This document shows, piece after piece, positions 11,561 to 23,250 of a stretch of DNA of 64,000 nucleotides. Source of the stretch: Parelaphostrongylus tenuis (taxonomy: Eukaryota > Nematoda > Chromadorea > Rhabditida > Metastrongylidae); assembly GCA_019055375.1 (NCBI GenBank), contig JAHQIW010003833.1, forward strand, positions 1 to 64,000, given 5' to 3'. Made by a program: the position numbers and the translations under genes. Below the pieces are notes generated by a model. That model had not been told where the DNA came from, made no database searches, and saw nothing but the letters and a program-made list of their open reading frames with translations. Numbering within the stretch: position 1 is the stretch's first letter; each line of letters begins with the position of its first letter.

Positions 11561-13029
11561 GTTAGTAGAGACTAGCCACACAAAGTTTATATCTGTGGGA
11601 AATGCCCTGCTACTAGCTCATAAAACCACTTGAGGTATCGCATGAGGTCACCGATACCACAAGGAATTTTTTACTGCTGTTTCTTAAGATTTTGGAATTC
11701 ATCCAAACTGGCTTTGAGTTTTTTCTGCTAGGTTTATGAAAATACTGGGTTTCGAGGACTGTACATTGGTTGGACCTCTAGAAGCCCAGATGAGGCGAAA
11801 TTACCTGAAATGTTAGCTACTACGAATACATATTGCAATGACAACGTCGTGTCTGCTCATCAAGAGAACATTGAATTACACTAAAGAGTGTTCGCAGGTT
11901 GGTGGTGATGGTGGTGGTTGTTCAGTGCGTTGTAAGTCTAGAAAGCTGCAGCTGAATTGATGGAAAAGCATCAAAAACCAGCACATATAACGACAGTGTG
12001 GTGGCAAACAGGCAAAAACAAAACGTCACGTCATCATTTTCCCGAAAAAAAAAAAACTCAACGAGATGCTCCGTGAATTGACATTGGAATGTACAGATGA
12101 GAATGTTATGCTATGAATTGTTGCAGAGTGGTGGCTTCGAATTGCACACAGATGTGTTTTCGAAAATATGTTTGTTTGAGAACGTTCATGACCAGACACG
12201 TGTTGATACTGCATTCGATTCGGAACTAAAATTATCAGGCAAACAGCAAGCAAAGCGAAACAGAGGCTAGCATTCAATTCCTGGACTTGATTATTCCACT
12301 AAAATCTCATATAAGAATATAAGTCGTAGCTTAGATGGGAAAATTCGGTTTATCCTGAGAGACTGCTTCAGGCTTTTTCGAAGTTTGATATTTGAGTGGC
12401 TCACGTACGTTCCATACCAGTGTATATCTAACGACATACCAAACCTCGATGAGGCTTAAAATAGTCTTCTTGGATATATGGAAATTCTAAAACGAAATTC
12501 TCAAAAGTAGTCGATTGTAATCAATATTCGCTTTAATTCAAACGAGCTTTTTATAACTGAGGATAAAATTTTTGCATACGGGGACTAGGTGTTCAGCAAT
12601 ATTGGACCAGTTAAGCTGCGCGCTGACACGAAATCTCAACCTGTGAGATATCCGATGTTGGCTTCAAATCGGGTTTTGCATAGCGCTATTGCAAAAATGT
12701 TCTATTATTTTCATAGTGCCTGGTGTATTTTCGTTCACAGGATTTGCGTCATCTGCTAAATATAACAATTACATGTGTATCTTGTTCGTCACCTGTCTAC
12801 CCCACCTGACTTCTGTTACCTTGGCTATGCAACAGCATATCTGATCTTTGCTCATCGAAATAGGTCGGATTTTCGGATTCCTTCTCTCTTGTGTGATACG
12901 GGATACCTTCATTCGACCCGTGAAATAAGGTACGTAGGATGCGTCCACGTTTCGAAGGGGTGAGTTGAGGAAAGAAAATTCGAAAACTCCAGGAGTTACT
13001 CATGAAACAAGCTGTTTTTTGCACTTACC
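11561..13029. other. Intergenic, nothing recognised
   Basis: No gene recognised. A run of ten A lies near 12046. The segment 12780-13029 could include further decayed 3' sequence of the adjacent retrotransposon, but no protein similarity could be read. Confidence 0.4.
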
Positions 13030-13970
13030 CCTTCTTTTCCCATGTTCTCCTGAGAAAGTCGTTCGTTTTCATTACTTATTTCTGATCTTATGTCATTTAT
13101 CATGTTGACTTCCCGACTCAGATACGTGTAGCTCGAGTATTCGGAGATATCTGCTCCGTTCATCAAGAATGGACGTTAGATACTAATCCGTTTCGTATCA
13201 ACATCATTTTTTGAGATTCGGTGTCGATTCTCTTGTAATCGCTATCGTATCCGACAAACTCTCTTTCTGTTGAGCCAGCGCCTGGTGTTATAACTACGAT
13301 GTCAATCACAAAGCGGATATCATGATGCCACTGGCCATCGACTTTCTTTCCTATGTTATCTTATTGCAGATCTCGCATGACATTCTTGAGAGTGGCGCTA
13401 AATAATTTTGACGAGATAGCATCGCCTTGCCGACCTCTTGTGTTCACAGCAGTGATCGTGTCGTCGTAAAGTGGTAAAATCTATTGGATGACTCTTAAAA
13501 GATCTTTGACTTCTAAGTAAAATTACCTTGTTTACTTTTCGTGGCCGTTTTTTCTCTCCCAACTTAGTCGAAAACCTGTTTCAGGTTGACAAAAGTAGGA
13601 CAAAGGGCTTTTGGCACTCTGTTGATGCGTTAATGTGTTTCACTATCGTATGGTGCAGTTCAATGTGCAAATTGTTTTCAATACTGAAACCATATTTATT
13701 CACATGGTTTCCCATGGTTGCACATTGTTCACTGATTTCACACTCCTGTTAACTGGCCTTTCACCTTCTAGCAATATTGCCTTACAACAGTTAGCACGTA
13801 AAAAAATGATCCTGTAGTTTCCCCAAATTCTTCCCTTTAATGCTGTCCTGAGCGGATGATACATGGTCTTTCATTGGTGATACCATGTTGGCCTTTCGAA
13901 GGTATTACCGCTGGAACAAAATTCCTCTTTCTCTGACACCACATAAAGATAGGATTAGGTAGTCAGGCTG
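13030..13970 (-). mobile_element. RTE-type non-LTR retrotransposon relic, reverse transcriptase
   Basis: Read on the minus strand in broken frames, the segment gives reverse-transcriptase pieces in the right order. Near 13700 is YGFSIENNLHIELHHTI, matching the GFSTIDHIHTI region. Then follows HINASTECQKPFVLL before motif A. Near 13430-13370 is GRQGDAISSKLFSATLKNVM, matching the RQGDPISPKLF block (motif B). Near 13310 is a decayed FADD motif read as FVIDIVVITPG. Near 13160-13050 is an ISEYSSYTYLSREVNM-like block typical of RTE C-terminal regions. Stops and frameshifts are frequent, the YADD aspartates are not intact, and no endonuclease domain was seen. It is a dead 5'-truncated copy. Confidence 0.8.
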
Positions 13971-15665
13971 ATCACAAAAAATAATCGTGCATGAAATTAT
14001 TTGCTGCACTCCTGGATGGTAATGACTATTGCTACCGCGTTCAGAGTACTCTACCCAAACTACTCGAACATTGCCACTCATCCACTTTTACAATCCTTTT
14101 TATCGTTTCTATGGAAATTCGCAGAACTCTGAGGCAAACTGGTGATTATGAGTGATTCGAGTAATAACACGTTGGCGTATTAGTTCTAGTTCTAAAAACA
14201 TACATCCTGAAGTTGAATTCAAACTACCGGTTTATTCTCTTAAATTACAGCGTTGGATAAGTCGTTAAGATTCCACATAGACATAATCGTCAAGCATGGT
14301 ATTTTCCGACCAATCAGTCGATGAAAATTTTCTCTTCCAATATGCAGTCTTTTTTCCTATTGTGAATATAGAAAAAAACCGGCGCAAACTAGATGCTAGT
14401 CTGACATTTTGCAGTGATTTAATTCAACAGATCAAAGAAAACTTCCAATTCAAGATATTGTTGTTCATGTTGCTATGGTATTTTTTTTGAGAGGACTTTT
14501 TATTTAGCATAGAAACGGCTTTTTTGAATGACATTGAAATTATATTTATGATGAGAAAAAACAAAATTGCCCTTTCGTGAAATTGATCTGAAGCTCCTTG
14601 AACGCTCTTCTGGAAAGAATTAAGGCACCGAGGTCGTTAAAGATCACATTGTAAAAGGTGCAAGCTTTTAGCACATCTTGAAATCACAGAACTTTGGGCC
14701 ATAAGCAGTGCTCTGTATATTTATTCGGCGGCTAATTAAAAGTAAACAAAATAAGAGGAATGAGCCCAAAAAGGTCATTTTCTATACTTAATCAACTGAA
14801 AAAAAAACTTTTAAACCAACCTATAAACCGATAATTTGACCGTCAAATAACTGATTTTTTACTTTGAGAACTATGAAAAATCATGGTTATTGTATGGAAT
14901 GTGCGACCATAGCAAATACCGATATTGACTTTGTAAAATCCTTCCAAGTAGTGATAGAGGTGTGCTTACATGGTGGATCATATAAGACAGAATAAACAGT
15001 AATATCTCTACAATTCGAACCCATGGAACGGTAAACAGCCTTACAACAATCCTATCAAATTCACAATTTCTCAAGTTCTCTAGTTACTGAAGAATTACCG
15101 TCTGTTTGGCAGGAGTGCTAAATTTTGGACGTACGTATGTGCTAACGTAAAAATATTCGAGGAGTGAAAAGAGCGAGCTCGAATCGGAAATGAGTGAAGC
15201 AGAAAACAAAGAAAGAGTAGACAGAAAAGCCGGATGCTCATAAGAATGAGTAGGTGACTCACATCATGTCATTCCTTACCGCCACTATTACACAAACATG
15301 TAATCAAAGCAATGACGAATAGCAAAAAACATGTTACATTTCTCCACTCTGCGCTTGGCTAAAGAAATGTTTCTGAATGAAAACTCCTTTAGAAACCAGT
15401 GACAACTTGTCCAGCGAGATCACTATGGTCCTAAGGTTCATATTTGTTTTCGGAGATGGCATCTTAACTTCTTCTAGAGCACCATCATGAGTAATGGACT
15501 AAAACATTACGCTTTTCCCTTTTTCATTAGATAAAATGAAGGTCTCACTAGAATGAACTTCTCGAAACCAGCAATTATTGCAGCAGTAAGTAGCTGTAAG
15601 AGTGGAAAATAAGATGGAAAAAGAACAAAAGAAGATATTGAACATGGTTCTAAAAGGATAAAAAG
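13971..15665. other. Intergenic, nothing recognised
   Basis: AT-rich DNA without recognisable genes or repeats. The largest frames (14296-14490 plus, 14871-15074 minus) lack motifs. Confidence 0.4.
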
Positions 15666-15669
15666 TAAA

Positions 15670-15912
15670 AGTTTTCGGCGTCGACCAATCCCTGACGGAT
15701 GCGCCATGCATTCTTCTCCAATTTCTAATTCGTTTGAGGTGATCGGATGCATATCTGGCCTTTACAATGACTCGTGTTGGCTTGGTGCTGTATCGAGTCA
15801 GTGCTACTTAACCACTCAGACGAGTGTGTGACCAGTCCCGTACCGATTTACTGACCACGGAAGGTGGATGGTTTGATAAACCATGGGCGCGAGATCGAAC
15901 CGTCGGCGTACG
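15670..15912 (-). repeat. tRNA-derived SINE, family A (head truncated)
   Basis: The body words GACCAATCCCTGACGGATGC and GGTTTGATAAACCATGGGCG, followed by CGAGATCGAACC, align with the copy at 29664-29941. The part that would hold box A ends early near 15912, so the tRNA head is incomplete. Confidence 0.7.
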
Positions 15913-18879
15913 CGTAATTAAGAAATACTACACTATTAGAAAAACGCCGCCGTAAATAAAGTAGTCAGTTAGTTCCAAAAAAGTTTCCAGGACTCGTCTA
16001 AAAATTTTCTAACCTTCTTCACAGCATACTGTTTACATAATAGATAAACGAATTTTGTGATTGTTGGTTCCCCGTAAGTTTGAGTTGCAGCCTTACACCA
16101 GATGATGGAAGGAAAGCACAAGCGCTTTCCGCTTGCGATGCCATTCTCCGCAGTTTTATGCATGGAATTTGATTCTTCACGGATAGTTAGGGACAAGTGA
16201 GAAGTCAGATTCCGGACCGATCTACAAACGATGATTGTTCGACGACCGACTCAGACTTCTTAACGGTTCACCATAGAATGACTACATTGAATCATTCCAG
16301 ATTATCATAACCAGTTTATAACCTGCAAACGTTATGATGATCAATACTTCTCAGCGAGGCGACATTTTATCAGCGAATTAATGAAAAAATATGAAGATTA
16401 TCCCATATTTTTCTTCTCAAATAAACTAATTTTATCGCCAGCACATCTTTACTACTGAGTTTTTCAGCGTATTTCCTTGGTTGTCTTTTTCTACGTTCCC
16501 TTTTCCATATGAGCAGGCCTGTAATTTCTAGTTTGATTTAGATCGTACCGTCTTAAAAACTCAACTTATTAAATGTCTCCCGTCTATCGTTTGAGTCACT
16601 TTCATCTGCAGAGCATTGCTCCATATTCAATCCCAAGGATCTATTCAAAATGGCTTGTCAGTTCCTCAGTGGCTTCACCAAAGTGTGTTTTCTTTACAAT
16701 AAGCATTCTCTACAATTCACATATTCCAACAACATGGATGACCGATTTGGCTGTAAGAATGATAGGAAATTTGCACCTTATTGTTCACAAAAAATAGTAA
16801 CAATGAAAAATGTCAATACAGAGAATTATGTGAGCTAAAAATTCTAATGTTTCAAGAGTTATGAATTGAAAGTTACAGACTAGTATTATATATATTATAT
16901 ATATATATTATATATATAGATATATATATATATATAATATATATATACGACATAACACTATTCAGAATAAAAATATGCATAACACATGATATCAAAGCGG
17001 ACGAAAAAACTCGAAAAGGCTGAAGCAACCAGCTGTACAATTCTAAACTTGTAGTAAAGTAGAACTGAATAGAATTATGAAGATTGAAAGGTTAAAATTT
17101 TCGCATGGATGCTGCGCTTTTGCATGAGAAGAGTGTCAACTTGGATAGTACGGTTTACAGAGTTTCACAATAGCTATATGCCAGAAAACCTGCAATCTAG
17201 ACCTATTTGTTTACGTAGCAATTAGAACGAAAAATGAGCAAGAAAATATAAGAAAAGTCTTGAAGAACAAAATTTTGTTGCAGAGCAAAAGTCAATTATA
17301 TTTCTGTTGGTTGGCAAAATCGTCAGAGTGACTGTGGCCTTCAAAAACAAACTGCGCAAACCAGAAGTTAATCCTATTGTTCTACTGAAAAGAAAGACTA
17401 GAGCAACTGTGACCTTCCAAGGCAAGTGAAGTGCACCACTTTTAAGGCAATAAACTTCCCTCGTGATAAACTTCAAAATACTTGACGTCGCGAACCGTCG
17501 GCGCCAATGGAATGCTTTTGTTTGTCTGGTGATGACGACGGAAATTATCATCAGTTATTATCATTTAACACATTCATTTCATTGCTGGACCACGTGGTGT
17601 TGTTATTTCTGTGTTTTTTGTTTGCTTCACCAGCCGGTATCGTTTTCACTAAAATTTGATTCGAGAGATCTTTACAAGGTTCGTTTTAGATGAGAAAAGA
17701 TTGAGATCAGTCAGTAATGTTGTGTTGGATTGTGGTGGCGTATCACCTTCTCATTAAGCGGAAGTGATGGAACTTGCAACATTTAGTTGGCGATTTTGGG
17801 CTAAATCCAAGTAGCAAGCACTCATTCACTTTCGGTTATATTCGATGCTTTCTTAGGAGAATCTACTGTAAGACTTCTTCGATGGCATGGAGAACACGTC
17901 TTGCCGTAATCAACCACAATGTCGGTGTCGGGACAGGAATGTGAGCTTTCGGTCTCTCGGCGAAACTGGTCTGTCGTCCAAAGTGGGGAAGCCGGATAGA
18001 ATCGAATGCCAAAAGGCGTAAACACCACTTGATTATGAATTGCGGTTGGGAAGAAATCCTATAATGCTTTTGTTTATTGAATTTTTTGATGATTGTGCCA
18101 AAAACCTTGCACTTTTGTCTACTTATTTGCCTTAGCACAAATGAACTTAATTGCAGCTAGTTTTCCAAATCGACCCTTTACTTAGGCATTACGAAATTGA
18201 AACAGTGCAACGCGCACAATGAGAATTTGTAGACAAACGGAAAACCAAGTCTCTTGCCAATGCAAAAAAAAGGACAAATGTTCATCTCAACGCTGATCTT
18301 CAGAAAAAATTATGATTTTAAATGCATTCTAAATTGCAATCTGCTAAGAATTACGTAGAACACCGGCATTTTGGCAGCTGCTAATTGACGCGTGTGATAG
18401 ACTTGCTGGACAATCCCACTGTGTAGATGTCACCAGATACACGTATGAAAAAACCTGATGCTGGACAATAGTAATGAAGTAGTATACAGGGCAAAAATGT
18501 TCGACGTTCTTGAGAACGCTCTATGCATTTCACTTCGTTAAGCATCTCAGAAAAAAAAATCAAACTATATGGTTTTCAAGAATTTACCGATGTAACATTT
18601 CAGTGTTTTCAAAAGTGTTCAGAATTGAACAGACAGATTTGGTACCAATTTGTACACGAAAAAGACTTGGTTTGATCAAACGTGGGATCTAGCAAGTTAC
18701 GACGTCTATATCACGAATCACTGGCCATTGCACTATACACAGCCATTAAAAATAAGGGGCGGAAATAAGTGAAATCCAACGCAGATGAATATCTTTGAAA
18801 ATAATACAATTGCACTTCCAATATCAATCGTTGTTGTTCAAATTCGCAATAAATAAAGTGCATGAGTAATTCTGTAATA
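15913..18879. other. Intergenic, nothing recognised besides a TA tract
   Basis: Frames at 17222-17551 (109 codons, minus) and 17863-18138 (91 codons, minus, overlapped by another minus frame) are the longest. Neither shows a domain. A TA-rich microsatellite lies at 16884-16951. Confidence 0.4.
16884..16951. repeat. TA microsatellite
   Basis: About 65 bp of interrupted TATATA repeats. Confidence 0.9.
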
Positions 18880-19150
18880 GTGGCGACCAGCTCGAGGCGG
18901 CGTCGCCGAGTAGTTACGATGTTGGTCGCGGCGCGCGTGGAGGCGAGCTCCCCTTTTCCCACTTCTCTCCGGCAGTCAACAACAACGTCCCATGGAACGT
19001 CACAGCAAGACTATCCTCGTGATTGCAAGAAGACTCGCTCAACCAGTATTCTACGCCGTTCAAGAAGAAAACGAAAAACGAATTGAATGCTGGAAGTACT
19101 GGGATCCGCACAGTGAAAAAGCACTGTGATGACGGATCAAATAAAGTGCT
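18880..19150 (+). repeat. tRNA-derived SINE, family B
   Basis: The head GTCGCCGAGTAGTTACGATG is a variant of the family-B box A region GTGGCCGAGTGGTTGTGATG. The shared body includes CCGGCAGTCAAC, CACAGC-AGACTATCCTCG, GACTCGCTCAACCAGTATTC and GGGATCCGCACAGT, ending TGTGATGACGGATCAAATAA. Other copies: 20738-20965, 46366-46610, 53556-53765 and partial ones at 42800-42985 and 37390-37475. A short CTT microsatellite follows near 19204. Confidence 0.75.
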
Positions 19151-20355
19151 AGAAAAATGGGGATAAGTTCTCATGCAGCGGATCCAAGCACATTTTCCAT
19201 TCTTTTCTTCTTCTTCTTCTACTCATTTCCTATCTTACAAAACTAACTCTTTTTGAAGCTTTGTCTTCCATTCCATGTTTTGAGAGATTAAGGTCTTCAT
19301 TTTATGACCACATACACTCAAATTAGAGCTCAAAAGCTCAAAAGAGTTAATTACATGCAAATAAACATTGGTGCACTTGTAAACAAAGCTTGAAAGAGCA
19401 GATGAAGAGCAAGTTATGGTTGATGTGCTTGGAAACGGAGTCTATAAAGTACAGAAAAGCAAGCAGACAAAGGCTGTAAAATTGCAGATGCGCTCAGGAG
19501 CTGGCAATTTAATGAGTGCTTTTTCTCATGAGGGCAGATAGTTTTAGGTATTTTGGGATTGGTGTTCTCTGGAGAGCTGTCCAACTGCAAGCACTATATG
19601 TTGCTCGTCGACAAGGGATTCGTGCAGTCTTCGTGGGAGTAGTCATTGTGCAACATTAGGCCATTTTCTCATCTAAAAAATTGATCATGTCTTTCACATT
19701 GTAGCCACAAATGCCGTCGAATATTTGTATTCCTAGTCAGCACACTTATGAAAAATATTGAAATGGTGAACAAGTAACTGTGACTTATGAATTGTTAAGA
19801 AGCGTCATATGATATTAAAATACATTCTCGAATATATGTGCTTATGTCATACATCATTCTAATGTGCACATCCCTCATTTTTTACTGAGGATATATTACT
19901 TCTTGCTTATTCTATGTTTAGCTTCAATCGATCGATTTTCAAAATCTCTTCATAAAAACCAATATCTTTTCAATTGACTGTTTATTTCATATCTAGTAGT
20001 CATTGTCATAAAGAAGGTAATATATTATCACATACCAGCCGTAAGGCATTAACTGCAAAGCATCTGGACAGTGAAATTTTCACTTCATTACAGTTTATTA
20101 TTAGTTGGCGGTCAATCCCTATTAGAGGCGGTGAGTGACAGCAAAATGGCAGTGGCGATGGCGAAATCGCCAAAACACATGTGTTTGTCAAACCGTTGCT
20201 TTGAATGATTTAATAAAACTCCGAAAAGATGGCTAAAAGCATTCTCAAAGATTTTGGAAGAACTCAGTAAATGTCCACAGACCTTACTAAGCTTTCTCGA
20301 GGTCTGATATTGGATGTTAGTGTATTTTTGTATACGTACTTCTCGATAGTTTCGA
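19151..20355. other. Intergenic, nothing recognised
   Basis: AT-rich DNA with no recognisable gene or repeat. Confidence 0.4.
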
Positions 20356-20360
20356 CGCGT

Positions 20361-20408
20361 GTGGTACTGATGAGACGGGCGAAACCGTCGAAAACGTATG
20401 TGTACCAC
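20361..20408 (+). ncRNA. Hammerhead-ribozyme-like motif, GTGGTA family
   Basis: Stem I halves GTGGTA (20361-20366) and TACCAC (20403-20408) pair perfectly. CTGATGA follows at 20367-20373. Stem II is GACGG (20374-20378) with CCGTC (20385-20389) and loop GCGAAA, a perfect 5-bp hairpin. GAAA follows at 20390-20393. The segment between GAAA and stem I (about 9 nt) does not give a clean stem III with an allowed cleavage base, since the base before TACCAC is G, so activity is doubtful. A related motif lies at 41516-41562 on the minus strand. Confidence 0.6.
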
Positions 20409-20489
20409 TAGTATGCATTATCAAACTTCGAAAAGGCTTGATAAGGTTGGTGGGTACTTTATATTTATTTTAGACCATGAAAAATAATT

Positions 20490-21110
20490 TGATTGATGCA
20501 AAGATAATTGCGGGTCCAGATTGTGAGATCGAAATGGGTCGTAAAGCAACACAGACAACTCACAACAGGAACACATTTGGCTCATGAACTGCTGACGAAC
20601 GCACAGCGCAGCAGTGGTTCAAGAGGTTCCGTGAAAAGGACACATTCCAACAATGCATAAACCGCAATTACTTTTGTGGCAGTCTTATCAGAAGTCATGG
20701 GAAAAGCAGTTATCGGAGCCAATCCTTTGAACGGGTGCCATGGCCAAGTGGTTGTGATGCTCGTCGCAGCACGTGGAGCCGGGCTCCACCTTCCAACACT
20801 GCCCGGCAGTCAATGAGAACACCCAATGGAACGCCACAACATGACTTTTCAATATTGCAAGGAGACATGCTTGATCAGCATTCTACGATATTCAGAAGAA
20901 GACGAAAAACAAATTTAATGCTAAAAGTACCGGGATCCGCACAATAAAATTGTGATGACGGGTCGTGCAAAGAAAATAAATAAATAAATAGAAATCCTCT
21001 AGAGGCTAGACGAGATGTTGCCGAAGAACTCAACGCTGACCTTTCTACAAATGCCAACTGCAGCAAATAACAAAAGTAACTGCGGTTTCACTACAGTGTG
21101 AGACCGTTGA
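20490..21110 (+). mobile_element. Mariner remnant(s), interrupted by a family-B SINE
   Basis: A mariner-like end GATGCAAAGATAATTGCGG lies near 20497 and an inner inverted end AACCGCAATTACTTTTG near 20659. Between them is a transposase N-terminal remnant (MGRKATQTTHNRNTFG-like, then ADERTAQQWFKRFREKD). After the SINE, RRDVAEELNADLST near 21012 continues the same protein region, and AAAGTAACTGCGGTTT near 21072 is the far end. This fits one element split by the SINE, or two nested copies. No catalytic domain remains. Confidence 0.75.
20738..20965 (+). repeat. tRNA-derived SINE, family B
   Basis: The head CCATGGCCAAGTGGTTGTGA carries a good box A (TGGCCAAGTGG). The body has CCCGGCAGTCAATG and GGAACGCCACAAC. 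The 3' end reads GGGATCCGCACAATAAAA, TGTGATGACGGGTCGTG, then a TAAATAAATAAATA tail. It sits inside mariner sequence, so it inserted after the mariner. Confidence 0.85.
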
Positions 21111-21939
21111 TGTTTTCTTACTAGCTTAGCAATAAGCACCAAATAAAGGTTGAACGTCATCTAAAATTGTATACTGTGTATTTGACAATATCTACTGCTT
21201 GCTTGTCTTTTTGACGCTGATGGGTAGCCGTACTGCCGACCTGAGATAAGTATAATATTGAAAAGCAGCACGGTAAATGATTTGATAAATGTCACAACCA
21301 CATAATGCAGTGAAAGGCGATGGGGCGATATATCAAGAAATAGCAAAGACTATGATTACTCATGTTTTAACTGAAAGATTTCGTCCGAGAAGGACTGATG
21401 TTCCTGTTTTCGTTTTCACATCTCAGTGATCAGTTAATTTCTAAAAGGACAGTGTTGAGAAAAAAACTAAGTTTTCTCATAGAAAAGTCACCGTATCAGA
21501 AAAAAAAGGAAACACTTGACGTCGCCGTCCGTCATATGTTCATTCAATTCACTGTGCAGTGATCAGTCGGGTCCGAACAAGAAAAAACTTTGACGAATCG
21601 CATTGCCCACTAATCAGATACCTGGGGCAGTATCACAGATGCCTATAGACATTCTATAGACGACAACACGGAATTCTGTGACATTGAAATGGTTGACATT
21701 GATGGCTGTTATTGCTACAATTTGCATTGGGTACAGGTGGATACCACCAATCGGGGCTATTCAATTTCTACAAGAAGGGCACAACTCGACAGGTTAGTGC
21801 CAGTTATGGCTGGTAGGCAGAAGGACGTTTACGTTTATGGGACAGATTGTACGTTAATCTTTTCATCGAATCTTTTCATACGTCGACGATCATCTCAAAG
21901 GCTGAGAAATATTCAGTGTCATATGGACGGGACCTGCTA

Positions 21940-21943
<4 letters not shown>

Positions 21944-21988
<45 letters not shown>

Positions 21989-21998
21989 GTATTATATA
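21944..21998. repeat. TA microsatellite
   Basis: About 50 bp of TATA/CATATA repeats. Confidence 0.9.
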
Positions 21999-22167
21999 TG
22001 TGATTTTCTGTATAATCAAAGTTTTTTCTTTGGAGATTAATTTATGACTTGTCTAATGTATACTGTAAAAGTAGTAATTTTTGTTTTTCCTATGAAAAAC
22101 GTTTATATATAGTTCCATATAATCGTAGATTCGAAGTTAACGAAGTCAAGCTTTATTGTGTATTATT

Positions 22168-22735
22168 AGACTGGGGAAAACGTTCATTGACACCCTTGGA
22201 AAATTCAAGATTTATACATAATTTCAATTGGAAACAACATTAATTGTTCCTCAAAATAAAGATCACCATTATCCACGATCTTCTGCCAACAATCTGCAAG
22301 CTCTCGTGTCTGCCCGAAACACCATTTCTTGAGCTTTGGATCAAAAACTCCTGACACGCCTCTTCAACTTGATCAAATGTCTCAAATCGGCGACCACGCA
22401 GGAAATGTTCACTGAGAGGAAATCGGACCATAATAGGACGGCGCAGCATCTGGACTGTAGACTGTGTGCAGCAAGACCTCGACTTCTTCGAATTTGACCA
22501 AACTCTTCCTTAGTCTTTTTTGCGGAGTGAGGTTTGGCATTGCCTCGCTGGAACATCGGGCTTTTCGACGAATCAGTGTCGAATAAATTTCCTTTAACGT
22601 ATCTTAGCTTTGCCGTGGGAGTTTCTTATGAAAACATTCCTGAGATATTCCCATGGATTTACAATAGCCGATACTGTGTGAAACATACATGAAAATTGAG
22701 TTTTTTGGAGGTATTGAAGAACTTTTCCGCAACCT
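22168..22735 (-). mobile_element. Mariner relic, transposase C-terminal part
   Basis: The minus strand codes, in broken frames, for the end of a mariner transposase: RRPIMVRFPLSEHFLRGRRF, then ETFDQVEEACQEFL and a decayed region ending at 22240. The upstream end near 22706-22733 reads on the minus strand as AGGTTGCGGAAAAGTTCTTC. The opposite end near 22170-22190 (GACTGGGGAAAACGTTCATT) is its inverted partner. These ends match the element at 49609-50423, a mariner subfamily distinct from the GGTGCAAAAGT type. Most of the transposase is deleted. Confidence 0.75.
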
Positions 22736-22959
22736 AGTATTGTGTCACAATCGCTCTGTCTGAATTAGGACCTAGAAAAAAGACTGGAAAAAGCTATGTA
22801 AAATCCTCTATGAAAATTTATGTGTCAAAATAGTCGTCTCTAATTTCAGCTCACATCTGACCCCATTTATTACCTCGGTTTATGGATATCTTTATGTGAC
22901 AACCACAGAGCTAACCTCTTATGAACTATAAAATCTCTTATGCCTGATAGTCACTTTTG

Positions 22960-23250
22960 AGCTATGCATGTGTTTTGTTATGGGCACTTATACAGCGCAA
23001 TACACGCGTTTCGGACTTCCAGCCTCTCAGTTGCAGTAGGACTTTCGTTCAATCAGTTCAATTTCTCCAGGATCTACACCTTTCATAGAGCAAGCGACGA
23101 CGAACGTTTTACACGGGTCGTTAAGTGAAAAATTAACGAACGGGCAGCGTTGTACACTCGATTGCTTTTGGCTGGTAATCGTGTAATTTATACCTTTCGT
23201 TTCTAATGTTTCTTGAGAGCACGCTCAGATTTATCATGCATATTGAAATT
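22960..23250 (+). repeat. Hammerhead-bearing repeat, TGCAA family
   Basis: The minus-strand motif at 22997-23034 has stem I GCAA with TTGC, a core reading CTGA-GA (one base short of CTGANGA), stem II closing GG...CC, then GAAAC, GCGTGT and A. Downstream are blocks shared with 1960-2235 and with the palindromic elements: CGACGACGAACGTTTTACAC, then GTTGTACACTCGATTGCTTT and TATACCTTTCGTTTC. The missing core base makes activity unlikely. Confidence 0.6.

Noticed and set aside
17222..17551. 109-codon minus frame
   Set aside because: No domain or splice context. Typical of chance frames here.
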